Shown here in pieces: positions 46,750-59,870 of a DNA stretch of 64,000 nt. Numbering within the stretch: position 1 is the stretch's first letter; each line of letters starts with the position of its first letter. Below the pieces are notes generated by a model. The model searched no databases, was not told where the DNA came from, and saw only the letters and a program-made list of their open reading frames with translations. Origin of the DNA: Cherax quadricarinatus (Eukaryota; Arthropoda; Malacostraca; Decapoda; Parastacidae); contig NC_091325.1 in assembly GCF_038502225.1 (NCBI RefSeq), forward strand, positions 30,249,381-30,313,380, given 5' to 3'. Position numbers and translations under genes: made by a program.

Positions 46750-46865
46750 AGTAATTGTAACCACGAAACGAGTGGTATTAATCAATAACCCATGTTGTTT
46801 TGGCCCGCCTCATGGTGAGAGAAAATGAATGAGGCTTTAGACCACTAAACCACACAAACCTTGTC
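46750..46865 (-). mobile_element. tRNA-derived SINE-like fragment, B box lost
   Basis: Same family as 46505-46620 on the minus strand. The B-box region is deleted between CATGGG and the ATTGATTAATACC tail. Confidence 0.5.
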
Positions 46866-46907
46866 CTTCGATGGTGGGTATAACATCTAGCGAGGCTCGA
46901 TGACCCA

Positions 46908-47015
46908 TTGTTAAGAATTGTGTTGTCTAGTGGTCTAAAGTATCATGCATTTTCTCTCACCATGAGGTGGGCCAAAACAGCATGTGTTCGACTCCTTAGC
47001 TAGTGCAATGTTGAT
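46908..47015 (+). mobile_element. tRNA-derived SINE-like head
   Basis: A-box-like TTGTCTAGTGG (46922-46932) and B-box GTGTTCGACTCC (46984-46995) at tRNA-like spacing. It runs into TA repeats. Confidence 0.6.
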
Positions 47016-47017
47016 GC

Positions 47018-47200
<183 letters not shown>

Positions 47201-47202
47201 AT

Positions 47203-49111
47203 TATTATTATCACACTGGCCGATTCCCACCAAGGCAGGGTGGCCCGAAAAAGAAAAACTTTCACCATCATTCACTCCATCACTGTCTTGCCAGAAGGGT
47301 GCTTTACACTACAGTTTTTAAACTGCAACATTAACACCCCTCCTTCAGAGTGCAGGCACTGTACTTCCCATCTCCAGGACTCAAGTCCGGCCTGCCGGTT
47401 TCCCTGAATCCCTTCATAAATGTTACTTTGCTCACACTCCAACAGCACGTCAAGTATTAAAAACCATTTGTCTCCATTCACTCCTATCAAACATGCTCAC
47501 GCATGCCTGCTGGAAGTCCAAGCCCCTCGCACACAAAACCTCCTTTACCCCCTCCCTCCAACCCTTCCTAGGCCGACCCCTACCCCGCCTTCCTTCCACT
47601 ACAGACTGATACACTCTTGAAGTCATTCTGTTTCGCTCCATTCTCTCTACATGTCCGAACCACCTCAACAACCCTTCCTCAGCCCTCTGGACAACAGTTT
47701 TGGTAATCCCGCACCTCCTCCTAACTTCCAAACTACGAATTCTCTGCATTATATTCACACCACACATTGCCCTCAGACATGACATCTCCACTGCCTCCAG
47801 CCTTCTCCTCGCTGCAACATTCATCACCCACGCTTCACACCCATATAAGAGCGTTGGTAAAACTATACTCTCATACATTCCCCTCTTTGCCTCCAAGGAC
47901 AAAGTTCTTTGTCTCCACAGACTCCTAAGTGCACCACTCACTCTTTTTCCCTCATCAATTCTATGATTCACCTCATCTTTCATAGACCCATCCGCTGACA
48001 CGTCCACTCCCAAATATCTGAATACGTTAACCTCCTCCATACTCTCTCCCTCCAATCTGATATTCAATCTTTCATCACCTAATCTTTTTGTTATCCTCAT
48101 AACCTTACTCTTTCCTGTATTCACCTTTAATTTTCTTCTTTTGCACACCCTACCAAATTCATCCACCAATCTCTGCAGCTTCTCTTCAGAATCTCCCAAG
48201 AGCACAGTGTCATCAGCAAAGAGCAGCTGTGACAACTCCCACTTTGTGTGTGATTCTTTATCTTTTAACTCCACGCCTCTTGCCAAGACCCTCGCATTTA
48301 CTTCTCTTACAACCCCATCTATAAATATATTAAACAACCACGGTGACATCACACATCCTTGTCTAAGGCCTACTTTTACTGGGAAAAAATTTCCCTCTTT
48401 CCTACATACTCTAACCTGAGCCTCACTATCCTCGTAAAAACTCTTCACTGCTTTCAGTAACCTACCTCCTACACCATACACTTGCAACATCTGCCACATT
48501 GCCCCCCTATCCACCCTGTCATACGCCTTTTCCAAATCCATAAATGCCACAAAGACCTCTTTAGCCTTATCTAAATACTGTTCACTTATATGTTTCACTG
48601 TAAACACCTGGTCCACACACCCCCTACCTTTCCTAAAGCCTCCTTGTTCATCTGCTATCCTATTCCCCGTCTTACTCTTAATTCTTTCAATTATAACTCT
48701 ACCATACACTTTACCAGGTACACTCAACAGACTTATCCCCCTATAATTTTTGCACTCTCTTTTATCCCCTTTGCCTTTATACAAAGGAACTATGCATGCT
48801 CTCTGCCAATCCCTAGGTACCTTACCCTCTTCCATACATTTATTAAATAATTGCACCATCCACTCCAAAACTATATCCCCACCTGCTTTTAACATTTCTA
48901 TCTTTATCCCATCAATCCCGGCTGCCTTACCCCCTTTCATTTTACCTACTGCCTCACGAACTTCTTTCACACTCACAACTGGCTCTTCCTCACTCCTACA
49001 AGATGTTATTCCTCCTTGCCCTATACACGAAACCACAGCTTCCCTATCTTCATCAACATTTAACAATTCCTCAAAATATTCCCTCCATCTTCCCAATACC
49101 TCTAACTCTCC
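47203..49111 (-). mobile_element. RTE-like element R3, 5' truncated
   Basis: 3' untranslated region and the RT half of the ORF. It is cut at CCTCTAACTCTCC (49111), where PLE family 2 begins. Confidence 0.9.
47450..49111 (-). pseudogene. RTE-like RT and C-terminal domain, copy R3
   Basis: A 548-residue uninterrupted frame from LGRWREYFEELLNVDED through GGKAAGIDGIK, FMDLEKAYDRV, GLRQGCVMSPW, catalytic FADD and the C-terminal region to the natural stop. The endonuclease is missing because of truncation. It is almost identical to R1, implying recent activity of the family. Confidence 0.85.
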
Positions 49112-49332
49112 TACTGCAGTGTTCTCTTTCTTATGAGTCGCGCATCAGGTGTTGCTTTTTTGTAGGATGTGATAGTGAGGTGTGGTCAAGACCCTTTATA
49201 TGCCTTCCTCTGATGCATTATTTTATTGTTCCTTGATAATGTGAATAGTCACGAAAGCGCTTGGAATTTCTCTATTCTTTCACAGTGGTTGTTTTGCATA
49301 TTCTGAAATCACCTGTTTACTGTGATCTTATT
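49112..49332 (+). repeat. PLE family 2 terminal repeat, 5' copy
   Basis: 221 bases repeated in direct orientation at 51744-51965. It contains a TATA-like TTTATATG near 49196 and a hammerhead-like fold at 49228-49267. Confidence 0.85.
49228..49267 (+). ncRNA. Hammerhead-like motif, PLE family 2, 5' copy
   Basis: Stem I GUUCC/GGAAU, core UUGAUAA plus one extra U, stem II GUGA/UCAC with AUAG loop, GAAA, stem III AG-CG-CU, U at the cleavage position. The sequence is unrelated to the other PLE families outside the core. Confidence 0.6.
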
Positions 49333-49611
49333 GCATTAATAGATACCTAACGACTCTTCAGAATGTTCTCGGTAAGATTTCGTAATCATATTTCTTTTGT
49401 TTCCCAGTTTTCTTCTGCACTGATCAAGTCCCACAAGTTAAAAATTCGACATGATTTTTTAATTTTTTTTTTAAATGAACAAGTTCTGCCAAGTCTCTTT
49501 TAGCCAATATCATCCTTGACATGAGAGATCGTCCTTTTGATGATTTTATGAGAATTATTCTTCACAAACATACTGAAATAACTAAAATACAGGAGAAGGA
49601 AGCATTCAAGA
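49333..49611 (+). other. PLE family 2 leader between terminal repeat and coding part
   Basis: AT-rich. Reading frames near 49400-49610 look like decayed N-terminal PLE coding, but no motif is clear. Confidence 0.4.
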
Positions 49612-51540
49612 ATGGAATGGAAACACAGTATGTTAGATCATTGCTATAATAAACTCAGAAGAATTTGTAATGAACTCAAAAACAAACTACAAAGAAAATT
49701 AGAGATTTTAATTGAATATAGTGATTGGACAAAGCATGCTAATATCAATTTTGTAATTAACTTATCATATGAAATATTAGATAAAAATACAACTGCTGCT
49801 CTAGGTTTTGGCCTAAGTTTTGCAACTTCAAAAAAACTTAATAATGTTGAAATTGCAAATGCCTTTTGTAACTTTGAAAAATTTTCTGATTTATCCACTG
49901 ATGAAATTAATATTTGTAAGGGAATAGTATATAACTCTATGTTAAAACCAAACATTCCCAATTGCCCTCAAAGATTCTTTAAGTCTTATAATACACTTAA
50001 TAATAATAAAAATTTGCGCCTTACTAAAGCAGATAAAATAAATGCAATATTAATTATGAAAGAAAATTATTACCAAGAAAAAATGAATAATCTCTTAGAT
50101 GATACTGAAACCTATTCTAAACTTAGAAAAAATCCCCTAGCAACCGTTAACAGCAATTTCAATAAAACAAAACTTCTACTGAAAGGCAAAGATGAATTGG
50201 TCAAACAATTTGCTTACACTAATCCATCTTTACCTTACATTTATGGACTAATAAAAACACACAAACCAGGGAATCCAGTCAGACCAATTATTAATTCCAT
50301 AGAATCAGTTTCATATAAATTATCTAAATGGCTTGTTGACATTTTGAGCCCTATTGTTGGCAAAATTTCTAACCTTAATGTTAAAAACAACTTAGATTTA
50401 GTTGATAAATTTAGCTCCTTAACTGGCTTAAATGATTTTAACATGGTTAGTTTTGATGTTACTTCCTTGTTTACGAAAGTTCCTGTTGATGATTTATTAA
50501 GTTTCTTATCTGAAGAACTCGTTAATTATGATTTACCATTGCCAGGTCCTACTATCATTAAACTTATTAAACTTTGCATTGTTATTGCATAATTTGTATT
50601 TATTGATAAGTTTTGCACTCAAAAGTTTGGTATGGCAATGGGAAATCCTCTTTCACCTGTTCTTAGTAACCTATACATGGAATTTTTTGAAACAAGGCTG
50701 CTTAACACAATCCTCCCTAATAGAGCTAAATGGTTCAGATATGTTGATGATATTTTGTGTCTTATGCCCAAAAATGTAGATATACATCATTTTCTTGGTA
50801 AATTAAATAGCTTAGTCCATTCTATAAACTTTGCTGTTGAGTTTGAAGAAAATAACTCATTGCATTTTCTAGATGTTTTAATTATTATGGGTAATAATGA
50901 ATTCAAATTTAAAATTTACAGAAAACCTACAAATAACTGTTCCTATTCCACTATTATTCTTCACATCAAGATAGAGTTAAACTGTCTGTTTTCTCATCAA
51001 TGTTTCTGAGAACTTTACGTATTTGTTGTCCAGAGTTCATAGATGAGGAAATATCTAAAATTTATGAAATAGCTAATGATTTGAAATACCCAAGAAACGT
51101 AATTGATAAATCTTTTAAAATTGCTAGAAATACTTTTTACAATCCAAAAAGAGACAACCAGCCATATTCAACTAAAAATATGTTGGTTCTCCCTTATCAT
51201 GAAAACTTGGTTGATATGCCTTCTCTTCTTAAGACTTTTAATATCAAAGTTGTATTTAAAAATCTTGATACAGTAAAAAAGCTTTAGATCAAGAATTCCC
51301 CCCAAAATGCTGACGGATGTGTCTATAAGATTCCTTGTAAAATTTTGCGATAAAGTTTATTACGGCCAAACTGGTAAAAGTCTCGAACTAAGATTAAAAC
51401 AACATAAATTTAGCATTAGAACTGGACAAGATTCCAATGCTGTATTTATTCATGTGAGAGATTTTAACCATCCAATTGATTTTCAAACACTTGAGAAAGT
51501 TGTATCAAGCAAATCCATGGTCGACAGGAATATAATTTAA
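49612..51540 (+). pseudogene. PLE family 2 polyprotein (RT plus GIY-YIG), broken
   Basis: RT motifs PYIYGLIKTHKPG, FDVTSLFTKVP, MAMGNPLSPVLSNLY and catalytic YVDD (near 50742), then LHFLDVL and a GIY-YIG domain (VYYGQTGKSLELRLKQHK). Breaks: a stop at 50590, frameshifts near 50950-51000, 51285 and 51335 (within the GIY block). The A+T-rich composition differs strongly from PLE family 1. Confidence 0.85.
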
Positions 51541-51743
51541 TCTTGTTTCATAAAAAGCAGTTTTGACAAAATTATGAATATTTCATTTGGTTTATATAAA
51601 TTAAATCCATTTATAATTAATAGAATTTAGGAAAAATTTAGTAATACATTTGACAAATAATAAATTTTAAAAATCTTAATTCTTGGGTAGAATAGTTTGT
51701 TTGTGGGCTGTGTGAAGGACCTGTGTAGTTGGGCCATCAGGCC
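51541..51743 (+). other. PLE family 2 untranslated region
   Basis: AT-rich sequence between the coding part and the 3' terminal repeat. It contains a short GGGCCATCAGGCC inverted sequence near 51731, like that near CR1 3' ends. Confidence 0.4.
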
Positions 51744-52323
<580 letters not shown>

Positions 52324-52559
52324 TGTAGACAGTAAGCCTACATGGCTAGTTTCCAAAGTTTCCACCAGAGGACAGGCCTCTAGGTAAGCATAATCAGACT
52401 TGTCTTGCTCTTCCTCGCTGGCAAGGCCCTCTGGGTCCCCCTAGGGCACTTAAATATGCTGCCTTTGTACTGCGAACCCAAATAAAGTAAGGAGCCTCTG
52501 AAGCTTTATCATTTATACCACAGCTACCGGAAACACATACACTAATCCTTCGACGATAT
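52324..52559 (+). repeat. LTR 1 of non-coding LTR element
   Basis: Starts TGTAGACAG, contains TAAATATG (TATA-like, 52451) and AATAAA (52481-52486), and ends near CGACGATAT. TGGTGGAAGC follows as a candidate primer binding site. Confidence 0.75.
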
Positions 52560-55060
52560 TGGTGGAAGCGGTGGTCGCAGCAAGTGTGTTGTCCGGAGAG
52601 AGGAAGGAAAAGGCAGGAAGATGTTGTCTCCACTTCATCGTCCCATACAAGAAGCATCCATCTCTCTATGAGTTATCCTGAAGTCGTGTCTGCAAGTTTC
52701 ATTATTTGGACACAGGATTAGCAGGATCCTGGCCGAAATTTGCTGAATTTTCCTCGAGAAATGTTCCTGGCATCGTGTGTTCAGTGTCATCTGTATGTTT
52801 CTGCTGTTGTTGTTCTGCTCAGCATGGCTATTTCAGTAAGTCAGAGGTTGGTTTGTGTGGTGCTCTGTGGCCAATATGGTTGATTCTCCATGTGTTTGTG
52901 GGTAGGGAAGGAGGAAGTGGCCAGAGTTCCTCCCCCACTACACATTCCACACTCATCTCACCACCACTATACACCACTACACTCTCACTCCTTCTCTGCT
53001 GTTTTTATATGAATTCATTGTGAATTATTTGCCAGATCCGTGTATTCGAGTGCCTGAGGTCACTCGAAGCCACATGGATTATGAAGCCACGTGTGGATAA
53101 GGCCACATGCAGCGAGCCACATGGGTTATTAAGTCAGATGTCGGAAGCTACATGCTGTTGTCTGCTGCCTTGCATCACCCATGACATCAACATGCTGCCT
53201 GCATCACTCCCCTGACGTGATGCTGCTGCCTGATGTCACCTTGAATGTCTGTCAGACATCACCTCTCGACATCACCTACAATGTCTGCCTGACGTCATGT
53301 AGACAGCCTGAACTGTCTGCACAGACAGCCTATGCTGTCTGCCAGCTTAGAGGAGGAAGTGGCTGTTCCTTGCCTCGCCCACGCTCGCCCTGCTGTACAC
53401 TCAAGCCTCACCAGCCTACCATACACCACCATGCCATCACTCCCTCTGCTGTGTTTTCTGCTGTTTTTCGTGTGAATTCTTCGCCAGAGCTGTGTATCCG
53501 AGTGCCCGAGGCCACCCGAAGCCATGTGGATCACTAAGCCACGTGGATCAGCAAGCCATGTGGATCAGCAAGCCACATGGATCAGCAAGCCACGTGGATC
53601 AGCAAGCCACGTGGGTCAGCAAGCCATGTGGATCAGCATGCCACGTAGATCACGACACCACATGGACCTATGAGCCACGTGAGTTGCCAGATGTCCCAGG
53701 CCTCATGCTGTGGTCTGCTGCCCACATCACATTGACATCACCAATGCTGCTGCCCGACTTCATGACGTCACGATGTCTGCCTGTCATCACCTTGAGATGT
53801 CTGCTGACATCACCTCGAGATGTCTGCTGACATCACCTCGTGATGTCTGCTGATGTCACAGTGCTGCTGACATCACCTCGCGACGTCACACCTGACATCA
53901 CATGTCACATCGAGTGTTCAGTAATTATTTCAGTATTGTCGAGAAGATTGAGAGAAGATATATGTCGTGTGTTAATTAATTTCTCTCAGTCAGTGTTCTC
54001 ACATGTTAGTGTATGGTTTAGTGTCAATTTTGTGCACAGAGAAGCATCATTTGTTAGTTTAAGCCATATTGTACCGCATGTACTGCGGGTGTGTGTAAAG
54101 TTTTCCGTGTGTCCAGTGTGGTCTGTGGCCAGACCCCTGTGTAGCAATTTGTGTTGTCACCCGGTGTGACCAGCGCATTTGACAGCTGATATTAGTCAGC
54201 CTGAGAGTATGTACAGAAAGCTCTTATGCTCGTCACTCATAGTTGTTCTGCAGAATCGTACCTGCTATGATTCCCATCGAGATTTGTTTCACTTCACCTC
54301 CAGACCTTCAGAGTGCAGTTATATGTAGAGAAACAAGTCTTGGGACACTTAAACTAACCTCTGCTATAACTCCAAGTGCCGAGAGAATGACACTCGTCAA
54401 GCCGTAGCTAGCCCTGTCAGCAGGAGCTGTGTCAGCCTCGTTTCACAAGCTTCAATGAGCAGCCTGCACAAAGATGATGTCACTTTGACCACTAGCTCGC
54501 TCACTGCAGTCTGGTGTATGATGTTACAACTCCCAGATGTTTCGCCCAGTCATCTCTGCCACGATTCACTCCACGCTCGCCGGCAGTGACAGCCTCAGCG
54601 ACAGTACCAGTCGAGAAGTGTCCTCCTGAGTCGCTTGTCAGAAGTCCTGCCCAATTGCCGAGTTTTGATGCCTCACTCAAGGGCACCAGCATGTCGTGCC
54701 CCAGGTTGAGTGAAACCTGCAGTGACTCCTACGAAGACTGCTTCACCGTTCTAGAGAAGATCGTACCCCGTTATGTAACAGCTCAGCCGCAGCAATGTCT
54801 CCCATGTTGCAGTATCTATCCAGACGCAGGAAGGCGTGCAGTGATGCCTTTCGACGCTCACTGCCTATGACCATGATGTTGCACACCCCACATTTTTTTT
54901 CTTCCCTCCCTGTAGGAAGTTTTTTTTTTCCATGTCCATATGTATATATACATGTTTTTATTCTGTGTTCTGTGCCCTGTTCCTACGAGAGAGAGACAGA
55001 AATTTTTTTTACCACCAGTATTGTCACGTTGGGATGATGCGAGGTAGGTGGCCGAGCGTA
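52560..55060 (+). mobile_element. Internal region 1 of non-coding LTR element
   Basis: 2.5 kb without gag or pol similarity in any frame. It has tandem repeats (53515-53650; CATCACCTCGAGATGTCTGC type at 53775-53900) and an LTR-like scrap at 53303-53350. The part 53890-55060 is repeated, diverged, at 55440-56645. Confidence 0.65.
53515..53650 (+). repeat. 17-bp minisatellite with CACGTG/CATGTG cores
   Basis: About seven units of AGCCACGTGGATCAGCA. The central hexamer varies between CACGTG, CATGTG and CACATG, all E-box-like. Confidence 0.8.
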
Positions 55061-55380
55061 TGTAGACAGCCTGTACTGTCTGCACAGACAGCCTATGCTG
55101 TCTGCCAGCTTAGTTCATATTTCATGGCACTAAGGTGCTGCCCTCTCTAGCCAGCCCAGGTCAGTGGGACGCTGATCCCACACGCTCTCACTCACTCAGC
55201 AGCCTAGCAGCAGTCAACAAGTCCTACTAGTTCTCTCCCTTGTGGGCATGGCCCTACCAGGCCATGGGCACACAAGCCTGTGTACCCACCACGACTTTGC
55301 AAATAAAGTAAAGCAGCCTCCGAAGACGTCTATAATTGAACCTCGCTCCGCTTGCAGAATTACCAAATAATTTCGTTATA
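55061..55380 (+). repeat. LTR 2 of non-coding LTR element
   Basis: Starts TGTAGACAG and has AATAAA at 55302-55307 followed by GTAAAGCAGCCTCCGAAG, matching LTR 1 and LTR 3. The middle part is diverged or replaced. Confidence 0.65.
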
Positions 55381-56649
55381 GTCACCTCGCGATGTCACCC
55401 ACAATGTCTGCCTGATGTTACCCCACATCCTTCACAACGTCACACCTGACATCACTACATGATGTCACATCGACAGTGTAATGGTTTCTCAGTGAGGAAT
55501 TTGTATTTAGTATTGTCGAGAAGGATTGAGAGAAGATATGTCATGTGTTAATTCCTTTCAGCTTTTCTTACCAGTGTTCTCACATGTTTGTGAATACCTT
55601 CGTGTCGATTTTTGCACAGAAAAGCATCTTTTGCTAGTGCAAGCCATGCTGTAACCGCATGTGCAGTGTGGGTGTGTGCAAGTTTTCTGTTTGTCCCGAT
55701 GTGTGGTCTCTGAGCCCAGATGTGTGTATAGACCACAGTGTGGTCTAAGCCCAGACCAATGGTAACACCTTAAACTTATGTGTCACCAGTTGTGACCATT
55801 GACAGCTATCATTAGTCATTCCAGTCGTCAGTTTACAAGCGTTTGAGCCCCCATGTACAGAAAGCTCTTATGCTCGCCATTTGTAGATGCCATGCCTGAG
55901 TCGTACCTATTACACCTTCCTGTTGAGACCAGTTTCACCCCACCTCCTGATCACCACAGTGCAGTTATGTGTAGAAAACCAGTCTAAGGATGCTTAGACT
56001 AATCTCTCCTATGATTCCAATTGTCGAGAGAATGATATCATTAAGCCTTAGAAGCCCTGTTGGCAGGCAACTGTCTAACTCGTGTCACAGCTTCAGTGAG
56101 CAGCCTGCACAAAGTATGATGTCACTTTGACTGCTAGCCTGCTCACTCCAGTTATGGTGTATGCTGCTACGACTCCCAGATATTTTGCCTGAATCATCTC
56201 TGTTATGATTCTTCACATCCCGGTAGTGACTGCCCAGCGACAGTACCAGTCGAGAAATGTCCTGAGTCACTTGTCAGAAGAAATCCTGCCCAATTGCCGA
56301 GTACTTATGATGCCTCACTCAAGGACACCAGCAGGTTGTGCCCCAGGATGAGTGAACACTGCAGCGACTTCTCCATGATGACTGCTTCACCATTCCAGAG
56401 GAGACCATACCCCGTTACGTCACTGCTCAGCTGTATCATGGTCCAAGTCTCACTGCCTTGAACCATGATGCTTAGCATACCCCACCTTTTTTGTCTTCCC
56501 TCCCTGTAGGACATTTCTTTTTTGTCCATGTCCACATGTACATATGTTTTTATTTTGTGTTCTATGCCCTGTTCTTGCGAGAGAGAGGTCGAATTTTTTT
56601 TTCAGTCAGTCATGGTCGAGGATGACCATGGGTAGGTGGCCGAGCAAAA
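55381..56649 (+). mobile_element. Internal region 2 of non-coding LTR element
   Basis: Shorter, diverged copy of the end of internal region 1, including the GTATTGTCGAGAAG block and the GGTAGGTGGCCGAGC sequence just before the next LTR. No coding frame. Confidence 0.65.
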
Positions 56650-56925
56650 TGTAGACAGTAAACCTACATGGCTAGTTTATAAAGTTTCCACCAGAGGGCA
56701 GGCCTCTAGGTAAGCATACCCAGACCTGCATTGCTCTCACTTACCGCCAAATCAACCTAGAGACAACAGCTCCACTCCTCTCTCCCTCGTGGGTATGGTC
56801 CTCTGGGTCGCCGCAGAGCACTTACACATACTGCCTGTGAACCACAAACCAAAATAAAGTAACGTAGCCTCCGAAGCTTTATCATTGATTTCCGCTACAA
56901 AACACACGCATAATCCTTTGATAAT
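56650..56925 (+). repeat. LTR 3 of non-coding LTR element
   Basis: Starts TGTAGACAGTAAACC, closely similar to LTR 1, with AATAAA at 56853-56858, and ends TTTGATAAT. ATTGA follows, against AATGA before LTR 1: a 5-bp target duplication with one change. Confidence 0.75.
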
Positions 56926-57060
56926 ATTGAATTATGTTTTTTTTTCGTTAGGTTCAGAATGATTTTGGCGAAATTATGCATACACAAATTTTCATTTGCT
57001 TTATTTGGGAAGAAGAGCGTTGCTGTTTAATAGCCAAAATTGGAAGTTTTACCTATTTGG
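56926..57060 (-). mobile_element. Short TIR element, copy 3, second part
   Basis: Continues the family sequence (CGTTAGGTTCAGAATGATTTTGG) from the split at 52323, which fixes the LTR element boundaries. Confidence 0.7.
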
Positions 57061-57440
57061 TATGAATAGGTAAAACTTCCAATTTTGGCATAAATAGCTA
57101 TGATTTTGCTGAATAAGCAAGTGAAAATTTATGTATGCAATAATTTCACAAAAATCATTCAGAACCTAACGAAAAAAAAAATTTAATTGTGTTTTTCTAT
57201 TATTAAATTACTGTAAACTTAGCAAAAATATATTTACTTGAATTAGGCTAATTTAAATTGAGCTTGTTAAAATAAGGTTTGGTAAGTTTTCTAAGGCTCT
57301 TTTGGAACAAAATTTTTCATTTTTACATTAATATAAATGAAAAACAAAAATATTTTTAAACGTATAAGTGAAACTTTTAGAAAGGACTTAATTTTAAACG
57401 AGTTCTTGCTAACTGACCAATTTTACTTTTTCGGCACGAC
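57061..57440 (+). mobile_element. Short TIR element, copy 4
   Basis: Head to head with copy 3 (centre near 57062, arms GCCAAAATTGGAAGTTTTAC). It ends ACTTTTTCGGCACGACA at 57440. Confidence 0.75.
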
Positions 57441-57705
57441 AACACTGTGACAATCGAATCCTTGGCTAGTCGCAGTGTTGTTATTAATCAATACCACTCG
57501 GTCGCTGGTACACTAACATGAAATTGTGCTTGTTGAGGCACCCATGCAACCGTAATATCTTGTAGGATTTGGTGGTCCTCTGGGTTAGAGTGTCATGTGG
57601 TTTTTGCTCACCATGAGGCAGGACAAGCAACATGGGTTCGAATCCTTGGCTAGTTGCAGTGTTGTTATTAATCAATACCACTCGTTCATGGCTACAATAA
57701 TGTAG
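57441..57705 (+). mobile_element. tRNA-derived SINE copy and tail fragment
   Basis: 57560-57705 has A-box-like TGGGTTAGAGTG (57581-57592) and B-box GGGTTCGAATCC (57634-57645), then the tail GCAGTGTTGTTATTAATCAA. A tail-only fragment precedes it (57441-57510). Confidence 0.65.
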
Positions 57706-58310
<605 letters not shown>

Positions 58311-58317
58311 ATATAAA

Positions 58318-59870
58318 GCCAAGTGAGAGAGTGATAGTGGTAGGGACCTAAATGTATCAGTGGATGAAATGGTTATAGAAGGCGAGGTAGGTAAGTTTGA
58401 GGTGCCAGGGGTAAAAGATATTTGGGTTTTTTGATTGACCTTTGTATAGAAAGTAGTTTCGTAATAGGTAACACATATTTTAAGAAAATTAAGGATCAAT
58501 AGGTATATGAGATATGGTATGGTGCACAATGAGAGAAGTTTGTTGGACTATGTATTAGTGGATAGAAAGTTGATGGATAGACTTCAGGATGTGCATGTTT
58601 GTAGAGCGGCAACAGATGTGTCGGATAACTTTTTAGTTATAGTTACCGTGAAAATAAAACTTACATGTGGTATTAGGAATTGTATTAGAAAGTAACATAG
58701 AGGAGAAGGTTTATAAACTAAAGGAGTAGGCAGTTAAGGTAAGATATAAGCAACTTTTGGTAGGAAGATGGGTTATTAAGAGTATAGGTAATGAGGCTGA
58801 AGAGGTGGTATGGGGTAGATTTAAAGATGAAGTGTTAGAGTGTTCATCAGTGGTTTGTTGGTATAGGAGGGAGGAGGAGTGAGGAAAGTGGAACGATTAT
58901 TGGAATAATGAGTTAAAGAGAGCAGTAAGAGAAAAAATGTTAGCATATGTGAGGTTTTTAAAAAGTAGAAGTGATATAAGGAGGAAGGAATATATGGAGA
59001 GAAAAGAGATATAATGGAGTGGTGAACGAATGTAAAAGGAGAGCAAATGAGAAAGTGGATGAAATGCAATCAACGAATTTTGCTGAGAAGAAGAAGTTGT
59101 GGAATGAGATTAGTAAGTTGAGAAAGCCTAGGGAACAAATTGATGTAAAAGTTAAAAATATTAGAGGAGAGTTATTAGATGGAAGAGATGGAGGAATATT
59201 TTCAGAAATTGTTAGATGTTGATGAAGATAAAGATGCTGCGATTTCGTGCATTGACCAAGGAGGTATAACATATCATAGGAGTGAGGAAGAGTCAGAAGT
59301 GAGTGTGAGGTAGGTGGGTGAGGCTGTGGGTAGAATGAAATTGCATAAAGCAACTGGGATAGATAGGATCAAGACAGAAACGTTAAAAATAGGTGGGGAT
59401 ATAGTTTTGGAATGGATAATGCTTTTATTTAATGAATATATGAAAGAGGGGAAGGTACATATGGATTGGCCTTTGTATAAAAGCAAAGGAGACAGAAGAA
59501 TGTGTAAAAATTATAGAGGAATATGCCTGCTGAGTATACCTGATAAGGTGAATGGTAGAGTTAGGGTAATTATTAAGAGGAAGATTGAGAGCAGAATCAC
59601 AAATGAACAAGGAGCCCTTAGGAAGTGTTTACATTTAACCATATAATTGAACAGTGTTTAGACAAGTGTGAAGAAGTTTCCGTTCCATTTATGGACTTGG
59701 AAAAAACAAATAATAGGGCGGATAGGGGAGCACTGTGGCTGATATTGCAAGTGAATGAAATAGGTGGTAAGTTACTGATAGCAGTTAAGAGTTTTCACGA
59801 GGATAGGTAGGCTCAGGTTAGGGTATGCGAAAGAGAGATTATTTTCGTTTAAAAGTAGGCCTTCGTCAGG
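58318..59870 (+). pseudogene. RTE-like element R5, old and decayed
   Basis: Follows the RTE ORF from the endonuclease (GDLN region, SLLDYVLVDRKL, VSDNFLVIVTV) through the RT start (ATGIDRIK, NYRGICLLSIPDKV) to FMDLEKT with many frameshifts and stops. It is much more diverged than R1-R4, so it records an older wave. Confidence 0.8.

Noticed and set aside
53181..54169. Frames in the LTR element internal region as possible gag
   Set aside because: No zinc knuckle, protease or RT motif, codon use looks random, and the frames are built on tandem repeats.
57634..57645. Functional tRNA gene
   Set aside because: Only A- and B-box-like blocks are present; acceptor, D and anticodon stems do not form a full cloverleaf, and copies are repeated with a shared tail, which fits a SINE.
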